From assembly GCA_003313425.1 (NCBI GenBank), contig NHZP01000025.1:124001-188000 (forward strand): DNA of 64,000 bases, in the 5' to 3' direction. Positions 24,639 to 32,802 of the stretch are shown here, in pieces. Both the position numbers and the translations under genes were made by a program. The notes beneath the pieces were generated by a model, which saw only the letters and a program-made list of their open reading frames with translations, was not told the DNA's origin and did no database searches. Position 1 is the stretch's first letter. Every line of letters begins with the position of its first letter. The stretch is from Pseudopyrenochaeta lycopersici. Taxonomy: Eukaryota > Ascomycota > Dothideomycetes > Pleosporales > Pseudopyrenochaetaceae.

Positions 24639-24761
24639 TAATACCAATTCAGGCTTTTCAGGCTTTTCCCAGGCCAGGCCGGCCAGGCCACGCTCTTTCT
24701 ACTACTCAGGCCGGCCAGGCCGAAAGCATTGGCCGGCCTGGCCGGCTTGTTAGCAACTCTG

Positions 24762-27739
24762 CTTGCTGGCGGATCGAACACCACGGTGCCGAGTGCTTTA
24801 ATCAACAGTCTCAAGGATGTCCTCTTCCTACGGAAGGAAGCATCTCAGTACTTCCAAAGACAGAGCAGGAACGACGAGATATTTCGACAGGAGAACGAAA
24901 ATCATCTGCACGTCGTCTCGGTACTGGAGAATGTGTTGGACGCTTTATCTCCGCTTTGCGGACAGACGAGTGAAACTCACCACGAAGACGGAGCGACATG
25001 CGACGATCAATTTACCAATCTCTTTGAGGCTCTGGAGTTGGAAGAGACGGGAGAGACCTTATCCTCGCTGGGCCTCGTACAGCAGACATACTCTCGATGC
25101 CCCGCTGCGCCTACGGCAAAGGCGACCTACGTGGCACCAACGACTGAGTCCGACTTGCCATTCGCAATTTTCTGCTTCTATAAAGACCTCGACGACATCC
25201 GAGATTTCCTCCTGGAGACATGGGAGCAATATAAGCGCTGTGAGGTTGGCCTTATGAGCGCCTCGGTCACCACCGACGTAGCATTCGAGATGGTCAAACA
25301 GAAAGAGCAAGGATTTCTTGACAGCATCAAGGTACCGCAAGAGCTGATCGGGAAGTACATCGGGCAGGTCCTTTTTGATTTCAGTGCCAACTTGAGAAAG
25401 GTCGCTTCTTCCATTGAGAGTCCCGACACGTCCCTTTACAGCCTCACCGAATTTGTCTACCTCCCAAACTACGTTCATTTGAAGCAGAGTTGTAACCTGA
25501 CGGACGAATTTGAGGCCGGACCCAGCCTATCGTATTCTTTTCTCCGCACCGTTGGAGACAAGGTGTCAGATTGTCAAATGCAAGGAAAGAGCGATAAATA
25601 GTAGGACCGATAACTATTGCGATCTACGGAATCTCCGGAAGCAGAGGGGCTATAGAAGAGGAGAACAGACAGAACAACAAATAAAAATAATAATAATGAT
25701 CATCCCTTCTGACCAAAAAAAACATTCATTAAATTCTAACACAAGGAACGGTTCATACGGCGTGGTGAAATTCTCGACATGGCTACGATGTCAATGTACA
25801 TACTGCATGTGGAAAGCGGCATAATGTAGCGGCGGACGTCTTTTTGAAAGGAATCTCGGTACGTACGTTGCGGCACACATTAGCATGTCTTCGCTTCGGC
25901 ATCGGACAGCTCTCTCTGGAGGGCTTCACCAGAAAGAACAGACTGGGACATACTTACATATCGGCCCTCTCCCGTTAATAAGACCTATGCTGATATCCAC
26001 CGCCATGTTCGCAGGCTCTCATACGCCGGAGTCATGACCAAATGCCAGGGAAGAAGACGAAAATGAAGAAGGGGGCCAATCTCGACGACATCGCTGCCTG
26101 GCTCTGTTTTGCAATCCAAATTTCTATCGATCTTCACGACATTTTGGCGGACGACATGCCTCGTGCATTCCACGAGTTGAAACTGACAGGCTCTCGTGCT
26201 CTTGGCATCGTTACAAGGCACCTGTCTTTCTACGAGGGGAGGTATGAGAGTAGCTGGCCTAAGACTTTGACGACGCGGCCAAAGACGTGAAAGAGCTGGT
26301 CAACAATTTCATCACTCGAGATGAGCTTAGAACCGATTCAGTGGCAGATCAAGTTGCCAGTCGTCACAAAATGCTCTCTCTCCAACCCATCTGGTGCGGC
26401 ATCGTAATGTTCCAGATCAACAAGACACTCGAGGGCCTCGGCATGCACTGTGCCAATACATGGAACACTGTAACTCCGCTTATGTACTTGTACGACGCGG
26501 CAAAATGTGAGGCTAAAATAAGCGACTGGGCTGACATGGAGTACCTCGTTCACTATCACGATCCGACCTACCTCTTTGTAGGCGGCAGACCCACCAGAAC
26601 CGACGCCCACTTCAACAAGTATATCATCGCTATGGGCGGAAGCGCGGTAAATTTCTCAAAAGGAAAGCGAAGAGACAAACGCATGGTAACGTCGCGTGGG
26701 TTTGCTAACAAAGCGCGCTATCTGCTACAGAACATACTTGTTAGCCACCACCTCGGATGGAGATACATGTGCACTGGCGCGAACATTGATCTTGAGCAAG
26801 AACCCTCGCTCATGGCGATTTTTAAGGGGTTCGCACGAAAGCCTACTACAGCCCTGGTGCGAGCAAAGGAGCTTGAGTTCCCCACTTGAAGTGGGCCACC
26901 TCCGTCCAGTTGCTCGCTTCTCTGCGAGATGGTCTTGATATTGAGACTGAGCACATCCTCTTCGACTACTTCTCCTTTCATCGGCGATGCTTTAACCTCT
27001 GTATGATCTCCAGAGCGCTCTTCATGAGAATCTTTCTTTTGCCTCAGAGATACTTCCTGGGGATTACACTAGCGAAGAGCTGGTACGACAAGCTCCAGCG
27101 TTAATCCTACAGATGCTGTCCGTTCCGCGGCACATCAACGGACGAGCCAAGAAGAAGCTGTTAGGCATGCTCAGCGCAGCCGCCCCCGTCATTGAGACAT
27201 TGATCAAGAAAGAAGGTGATCACGAAATCACACGCATGCGATCTATACGCGCGGATATGGAAGCCCTCACTGCTGATCTAGCAAAGCTCATGGGACCGGA
27301 TGCACGCCCCTGTGATTTCCTATCAGCCGGTAATGGAAGCTTCAATCTTGTCGACGTGATGAAGCAGATGAGCGCTTCCACGGACGGCAACAGCGATGAC
27401 CTACTCCTCATGGGCGACCTCGCCAGGGATATCCAACACCATCCTGCTATACCCACAATGAAAGATTCAGAAGAGAACGGCATTCGCGAAATCAATGAAC
27501 TGCTCATCTCTATGGGCAGGAAGCCCAATGCGGAGGAAATCTTGAAGAAGGATCCCATGGAGCTGATGAAAATCATCATGTCAGAAGAGTTGGGAGGGCC
27601 TTCCATGGCAGGTGCGACTGGACATTCTCGCTTGCCATTCGAGGAGAGCGGAGAGGCACGAGAATGGAGACGGGAGAAGAAGAACAGGGCCAGGAATCAG
27701 AAACGCAAGCAAAAGAAGAAGGGTGCTAGCCGAGGGTAA
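24762..27739 (+). pseudogene. DUF6604 domain protein, 5'-truncated and split
   Basis: Fungal cytosolic protein family of unknown function, normally about 800-900 residues. The 5' end is cut by the right end of hAT element 1 at 24761; the apparent start inside that end uses a non-ATG codon, so no genuine start remains. Recognisable blocks: FAIFCFYKDLDDIRDFLLETW with LMSASVTTDVAFEMV (the DUF6604 core, to 25560), then after a solo LTR DDIAAWLCFAIQISIDLHDIL (26080), WADMEYLVHYH and FVGGRP (26530-26590), VQLLASLRDGL and FDYFSFHRRCF (26900-26990), and a Lys-rich C-terminus ending at 27739. Frameshifts are needed near 26262, 26885 and 27050. Such genes are often found in accessory fungal regions. 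Confidence 0.8.
25564..25741 (+). repeat. Solo copia-type LTR, 178 bp
   Basis: Starts TGTCAGATTGTCAAATGC and ends TTAAATTCTAACA, closely matching the LTRs of copia element 2. Flanked on both sides by CAAGG (25559-25563 and 25742-25746), a clean 5-bp target duplication, so it arose by LTR-LTR recombination after insertion into the DUF6604 gene. Confidence 0.93.
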
Positions 27740-28337
27740 CAAGGACTCAGCGGCGTGAGAGTAGGCGTAACGCATCGTGAGGGCCGCGTCCGGTGTAAAG
27801 TAGTGAGAGACCTGCCTAATCATCAGCAAGACATGATGAAGACTTGATGGTAAGTAAATGGCAATGTCTACCTCGTATTTGATCCCGGCAGCTGTACTAA
27901 GGTCGTGCCCCACCCCTTGGTTCCATTGGTGGATTGCTTCGCCAATGAACACCAAACGCCGCAGAAATCCCGGGCTAGCTTCAACACTGCCAATGCAACC
28001 TAACTCCACCTTATGGGACCTCTTGGAATAGGGAGATAAACCATCGTGCCGCCATCCAGCTCCGCAAGACCCGTTGTTGATCCCTCCGCTGATCGAGCAC
28101 AACATCTGCTTAGGCCCCAACTTTGGCCAAGGGTCATCTTGCCTACACAACATGACCTTAAGTCTGCCAGCGGTCTTCTGCCTTCGACTAATTCAACAGC
28201 TAGAGTCGACACAGATATGCAATCACTCGTTTTCGAAAACAAAGAGTCGCCTCACCCAGTTCGTACGTTCGCAATTATCTTAGCAATGCTTGCATACTCA
28301 TGGCGATCTCAACTGTGGTCGTTCATCACAGAAAGCT
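27740..28337. other. No confidently recognised gene
   Basis: The minus-strand frame 27581-28153 contains phrases such as NNGSCGAGWRHDGL, but its frame overlaps the DUF6604 end and I do not recognise a family. Probably intergenic. Confidence 0.4.
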
Positions 28338-28629
28338 AATGCAGCACAGAAAACCGCAACCACTACCAATGCGATAAATGTGACAAAGATTTGTCGGACG
28401 CAACTCTCCTCTCATGGCATAAGGAGAAGGAACATCAGGCCAAGGAGGACAACCAGGCACAGGGGCAGTCAAGCCGTGGCCCAATCTGTTTGTTCATATC
28501 CTTCAATATTTCTTGCACTACGGCTAATCAGGCACAGCAGAGTGCAGTGCGAACCGAGTAAGCATGAATCACAAAGATCGAAGCCGCAAGATACTTCTGA
28601 ACCTCCCTTTGTCCTTACTGTTCTTTCTA

Positions 28630-29982
28630 CAGTACTAACGGGAAAGTTTTGGTTGCCAAGCTTGCCCCACCCATCACCAACAAAGCAGCTGTATCACAAC
28701 TATATAGTAAAATAGCCTCAAAACTCGATAAAATAGATTGAGTTTTTGATTTATGGAGAAAGCTGAGTAGCTAGTAATTTGTCTGCCAGCCGCGCGCTTT
28801 TTTGCAGGCTTGAATCCGGCGAGGCATACTCAAAATCAGCGACTTTATGAGGCTGCTAGGTATACTGCGCCAGCATCTCTTCAAGGCCTTACAAAAACCA
28901 TCCCACTCCTGTTCAGCTGCGCTATAGCTATTGTATTGAGGGTAGAATCGATTCATGCGCTTCTTGAGGTGCCACCGGAGGTGCTCAATTGGGTTGAGAT
29001 CTGGTGAGTAAGGTGGCCAGATAATGGTGTTGATACCTTGCTCAGCTAGCCAGCTCCGTGGCCTTCTTGATGTATGGATGCGCGCGTTATCCTGCATAAA
29101 GAGCTGAGAAGGCTGATGGCTAGGCAGGGGACCCTCTGTCAAGGCTTGAATGTAACTTTCAGTGGAGTAGCCACCTCGTGGAGCATTGGGATCGCGCTCC
29201 ATTATGACAAGCTTGCTCCTCCTTGTCCGCTCTCGTTCATCAAGCCATATAGAGCCCCACACCACCTGCGCAGGCCTCCTACTAGTACTGACTGGAGTAA
29301 CCATCTCTCTATTCCATTGCTCCCATGGAAATCGAAAGCACCGCTCTTGGTTGTGGCCTGAGCCCTTCTGAATTGAGCGCTCGTCTGAGAACTTGAGAGT
29401 GCGGCGATGCCACTGAAAGGTTGAGTAGGTCCTACAGAACGCACGACGCTGCTGAGCATGACGTGCAGACAGCAGTGGGTGCTTTTTACAGTGAGAATTG
29501 GTGAGGCCTTGGCTCTTGAGTGTCTCATATAATGTGCTGCGGCTGACTGGCTTCGAAGAGGTGCCATCTTGATTCACAACTACACTAGCTTGAGCAAGCT
29601 CTGAGTACTCAATCTTAGGCTGGGCGCGCGCTGTACTATAGATGATCCTTTTCTGATGAGGCGATAGTGCTGGAGGACGCCCAGAACGAGGAGCTTCATC
29701 TCGTGTTGTTCGAGTTCGAGCAAGCCTGATGGTGGTGCGGATGTAATTTGGCGAACGCTTGAACTCAGCCACGAGCTCTGCAACTGAAACACCAGCCTCA
29801 GCTTTAGAGATGATTGCCTGTCGCTGCAAAGGCATCAAATTAGGCCCTCGGCGGGCATTTCCTGAGATTTCTGCGCTAAATTCATGACGTGGCGGCATTA
29901 TTGGTAGTGGTTGAAATGAGCTGGTTGTGCGCGGTGTAATAAGCGATCTCGCTTAGCAACCAAAACTTTCCCAATGTCACTG
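28630..29982 (-). mobile_element. Tc1/mariner element 2, complete, 1,353 bp
   Basis: Left end CAGTACTAACGGGAAAGTTT at 28630, right end the complement of CAGTGACATTGGGAAAGTTT ending at 29982; both continue TGGTTGC. TA flanks both sides (28628-28629, 29983-29984). One intact transposase gene on the minus strand fills the interior. Confidence 0.93.
28771..29898 (-). CDS. Tc1-type DD34E transposase, apparently intact
   Basis: 375-residue transposase of the Tc1 branch, the group that includes Fusarium impala. It starts at ATG 29898 (MPPRHEF), 84 bp inside the right end. N-terminal HTH (LMPLQRQAIISKAEAG), second HTH with RSGRPPALS, then the DDE_3 catalytic domain: FSDERS for the first Asp, FMQDNARIH for the second, and PYSPDLNPIEH, which puts the Glu 34 residues after the second Asp. 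C-terminus KKARGWQTNY. All catalytic motifs are present, the frame has no interruption and both ends are present, so this copy may be mobile or may have moved recently. It is inserted in a zinc-finger gene remnant. Confidence 0.93.
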   Translation of the reverse strand: MPPRHEFSAEISGNARRGPNLMPLQRQAIISKAEAGVSVAELVAEFKRSPNYIRTTIRLARTRTTRDEAPRSGRPPALSPHQKRIIYSTARAQPKIEYSELAQASVVVNQDGTSSKPVSRSTLYETLKSQGLTNSHCKKHPLLSARHAQQRRAFCRTYSTFQWHRRTLKFSDERSIQKGSGHNQERCFRFPWEQWNREMVTPVSTSRRPAQVVWGSIWLDERERTRRSKLVIMERDPNAPRGGYSTESYIQALTEGPLPSHQPSQLFMQDNARIHTSRRPRSWLAEQGINTIIWPPYSPDLNPIEHLRWHLKKRMNRFYPQYNSYSAAEQEWDGFCKALKRCWRSIPSSLIKSLILSMPRRIQACKKARGWQTNY

Positions 29983-30391
29983 TATTAAGGCTCATGAAGA
30001 CGGTACGGTCGTCAAGGCGTTTGTTGAGTTCAAGACGAATCCAGATTGGATCCTACAGCAGCCGAAAGCTTTTACTTTGACGGACTTTCGTTGCCTCGAC
30101 GGTGCAGCGGGCGCAGAAGAAGCGTATTATCAGAGGGAGGAGGGTTATGGGATGGATTGTGGAACCAAATTGAAGATATAGATGAGTGTATGGAGAGGAT
30201 AGTTAAAACCCAGCACGGTTGATATTGACACCTCACCTCTATAGTTAGTGTTGCGGCATGTCTAGTCGCGCAAATGACGAGAAAGTACTTTCACATGTTC
30301 TCGATTCAAAAGAATGAACAGCTTGTGCACGCGTCATTCCAAGTATATGCATGCTCAAACTGCATACTTAACCAACAGAGGCACTGGAGAT

Positions 30392-30550
30392 CAGAGTTGC
30401 TAACAATCAATCCGATCGGCGGATTGTTACGCTTAGATATCCTATTTCAGCGTGCAAGGCGTACCTAATAGTCTGTGAAGCTATGCAAGGACCTTATTCT
30501 GCCTCGTTCGCTTAACAATCCGCCGATCGGATTGATTGTTAGCAACTCTG
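30392..30550. mobile_element. hAT MITE, 159 bp
   Basis: Ends CAGAGTTGCTAACAATCAA at 30392 and its complement ending at 30550, with inverted arms of about 40 bp. Flanked by a perfect 8-bp duplication CTGGAGAT (30384-30391 and 30551-30558). The terminal bases match those of hAT elements 1 and 2, so such a transposase probably moved it. Non-coding. Confidence 0.93.
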
Positions 30551-30558
30551 CTGGAGAT

Positions 30559-31032
30559 TATGTCTATAGCCAGTAACTCACCCGAACTTGAGCTCTATTA
30601 TCAACTTCAAAAATCTCCAGAAGTCTAACATCAACAAGATGGGTGAGATCCGCACTGATAGATGTATGGAGGTAGTTCGCCCGCAAAGGATCTCTGAACA
30701 TTCCGCACGCAAAATTCAGCACGAAAGAGGAAGCATTCTTGTGCTTCCTGTAACGATGCATGCCCTAAAGAACTACATCGATGTAGGAAGTGCGATCAGG
30801 CTTTTTGTGAAATGTGTTGGGCAGAGATGTAGGTAAGGCTAAAAATACTTTCGGTTTGATGGATATTAAAACAATAGCCTCGGCTGATGTCACATCCTCT
30901 GTGATACATCGAAAACCCTGGAGCTGCAGTGACTTGAAGCAATTACCAGAGACCCTTGACAACAATTTGGCCGCCGTCACACTTCAGGATAACCTCCTCG
31001 CCGAAGGTGTAGTAGCCGTGATTATCTGGCTT
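30559..31032. other. 3' flank of the secreted-protein gene, no gene seen
   Basis: Contains the downstream region of the minus-strand gene ending at 31033. The plus-strand frame 30814-31314 is the Leu/Phe-rich antisense of its charged tail. Nothing else recognised. Confidence 0.45.
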
Positions 31033-31502
31033 TTAGTGATCGTCCTTCTTCTCCCACTTGTCCTTCTCCCTGTCTTTGCGATCTTTCTCCTCCTTCTCCC
31101 ACTTGTTCTTCTCGTCTTTGTCATGCTTGTCTTTCTCCTTGCCTTTGCGATCCTTCTCCTCCTTCTCCCACTTGTCTTTCTCTTTATCTTTACGTTCTTT
31201 GTCCTCCTTGTCTTTGCGATCTTTGTCCTCCTTCTCCCACTTGTCGTTATCATCATGCTCTGTGGTGAAGATAAGCTCATGTTTTCACAACACCAATGGC
31301 AATACACCGTCTAATGGGAGAACTTACTCGGGATTTTATCTTCGTCGGGACGCTTGCAGACCTTGTGGGGCTCATACTGGTCGCGCAGCTCGCAGCACTT
31401 TTTGTAGTCGTCCCATGCCTTCACATCGTCGCGAGCCATGAGGGGCTTCGCAGCCACCGTGGCCGCGAGGATGGCTACGAGGGCCGCCTGAGAGAAACGC
31501 AT
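31033..31502 (-). CDS. Small secreted Lys/Asp/Glu-repeat protein (two exons)
   Basis: Predicted 133-residue extracellular protein. Exon 1 (31502-31328) starts MRFSQAALVAILAATVAA, a classic signal peptide (cleavage likely near KPLMARDD), followed by a short segment with three Cys (KKCCELRDQYEPHKVC). The intron runs from 31327 to 31260, GTAAGT...CACAG. Exon 2 (31259-31033) is in frame and encodes about 74 residues almost wholly of Lys, Asp, Glu and Arg, organised around four WEKEE/WEKK blocks (DKWEKEDKDRKDK, DKWEKEEKDRKGK, NKWEKEEKDRKDR, DKWEKKDDH). The combined frame length is exactly divisible by three. No known domain. It could be a cell-wall or host-interaction protein, or bind polyanions, cations or minerals; function is unknown. 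A TATA box lies upstream. Confidence 0.8.
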
Positions 31503-31664
31503 GTTGGCGGTTAGTTGGGGGTGATAAGCGATAGAACGGTAAAGTGAATGGACAGTAGGGTGATTGAAAGATGAAGAGCGATCGGCTGCGGTGACCGATT
31601 GTGAAGTAATTGAGGCGAGTCTACTTGAAGGCTGATGTCTGAATATCGTGGTATTCTCCCTCCT

Positions 31665-31671
31665 CTTTATA
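31665..31671 (-). promoter_or_regulatory. TATA box of the secreted-protein gene
   Basis: TATAAAG on the minus strand, about 165 bp before the ATG at 31502. Position and sequence fit a fungal core promoter. It suggests a leader of roughly 130 bases. Confidence 0.5.
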
Positions 31672-32369
31672 CACACATCATGCTCCCCGCCCTAAAGCGT
31701 TCAACCCAGCTCTTTCTAGATAGACATCTGCTTAGTTACGTCTGAAAGTATCAATTTCCCCTCGTTGTAGGGGCCCTAAGGTCTGGGAGAAGGCCTCGAA
31801 GCACTATGATAGGGCCCTAATCGTCGCCCAAAGATGCTAAGCCATCCTTGGTGAGCTAAAGATGACTGCGCTAGACGTCATGATTCTCGAGGGGGCTCCA
31901 CAAAAAGTGTTGAATGTTGAGGTTGGCGCCCTGATCGTCTGCATGATTGCCCAGAGATTCTTTAAGACACGGAGTCTACTTGGTACGCTGGAACATGCCG
32001 TCCGAAGATCTGGCAACGGAACCCCTCGTTGCCGTTGTCTGGAGAAGCTTCAGCGATGGACGTGGCTTCTTGGCGACTGTTGCCGTTGGTGAAGTAGCTC
32101 AAGCGGTCATCCCAATCGGAAGTTGTGGATGGACACGGTCGAGCATGACTTCCAAGAAGACCGTCCCAAAGGCCAAAGAAACGCTGGTGTTGATAGGCCG
32201 CGAGGGAGGTGGTGGAATTTTGCGGGGTCGTGTGAGGTCGAAGCAAGACGGTTCCCCAGGCGCGGTGCAGACGGGATGCGGGGAAGCGCCTTGGTGGTGG
32301 CCCAGACTTGACACATACAAGGTGGGAGCCTGAACGGACTGGGCGTGGGTTAGGGAGCTCGAGCCATTG
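31672..32369. other. Intergenic, no confident gene
   Basis: A plus-strand frame from ATG 31995 (about 112 codons, MPSEDLATEPLVAVVW...) is open up to 32333, but I see no domain, intron or homology cue. It may be chance or an eroded gene. Confidence 0.4.
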
Positions 32370-32589
32370 TGTCAGATACAAGGAGAAGCTTAGATGTACT
32401 GCATAGGAAAGAACTATCAATAGTAGCAACGATAACTACTACTATCTGCGGAACCTCCGGAAGCAGAGAAGATATAGAAAAAAGCGGGGGACAGAACACG
32501 AACAAAGACAATAATCATCATTTTTGGACACCTGATCCATCATCTCAATCATCAATTTCTTCAAGCGCATTTCAGCATTCCATCTAACA
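32370..32589 (+). repeat. Solo LTR of a copia relative, 220 bp
   Basis: Begins TGTCAGATACAAGGAG and ends TTCCATCTAACA, with the same ends and the central GCGGAACCTCCGGAAGCAGA block as the copia LTRs here, but otherwise divergent. Flanked by CATTG on both sides (32365-32369 and 32590-32594). Confidence 0.88.
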
Positions 32590-32802
32590 CATTGAAGCGC
32601 ATAGAAGATTACTTACACCAATAGAAAATTGTATACATTTTGAGAACGCTTGATGACCGCCCGGCTAGTGAGATTTGTCCCCAAGGTTTTGTTGGTATAT
32701 AAACCGCCATACACTATGACCAGGCACGGATTCGTGTTTTTGGTCTAGTGGTAAATTTACAACTGGTTTTGAGAATTGTCCCTAAAATGAGATTTGTCCC
32801 TA

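Larger units (their letters stand above)
21101..24761 (+). mobile_element. hAT element 1, with nested MITE and solo LTR
   Basis: Left end CAGAGTTGCTAACAAGCC at 21101, right end its complement ending at 24761. Inner ends are rich in GGCCGGCC and CCAGGCC motifs (21136-21180 and 24680-24745), as expected for subterminal transposase-binding repeats. The 8 bp outside the two ends differ (CAGAGAGG versus CTTGCTGG), so there is no target-site duplication. Inside are one transposase gene, a 472-bp MITE and a 240-bp solo LTR. Confidence 0.85.
28338..30181 (+). pseudogene. C2H2 zinc-finger host gene remnant split by Tc1 element 2
   Basis: A C2H2 finger is visible at 28370-28435 (CDKCDKDLSDATLLSWH then EKEH: C-x2-C-x12-H-x4-H), followed by an acidic, Gln-rich stretch. 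Further on, a second frame reads TSEPPFVLTVLS up to the TA at 28628-28629, where Tc1 element 2 is inserted. Beyond the element the frame resumes at 29985 as KAHEDGTVVKAFVEF and ends EEGYGMDCGTKLKI, stop at 30181. Removing the element and one TA joins these two parts in frame. The finger and the later part are in different frames; a fungal-type intron (GTTTGT...GCTAATCAG, 28488-28531) lies between but does not by itself reconcile them. Family and completeness uncertain. Confidence 0.45.

Noticed and set aside
24729..24761. Start of the DUF6604 protein inside the hAT end
   Set aside because: The apparent first codon is TTG within the terminal repeat; the gene has lost its true 5' end.
30814..31314. 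A Leu/Phe/Val-rich plus-strand frame resembling a membrane protein
   Set aside because: It is the complement of the Lys/Glu-rich exon 2 of the secreted protein; GAG/AAG codons read in antisense give Leu and Phe.
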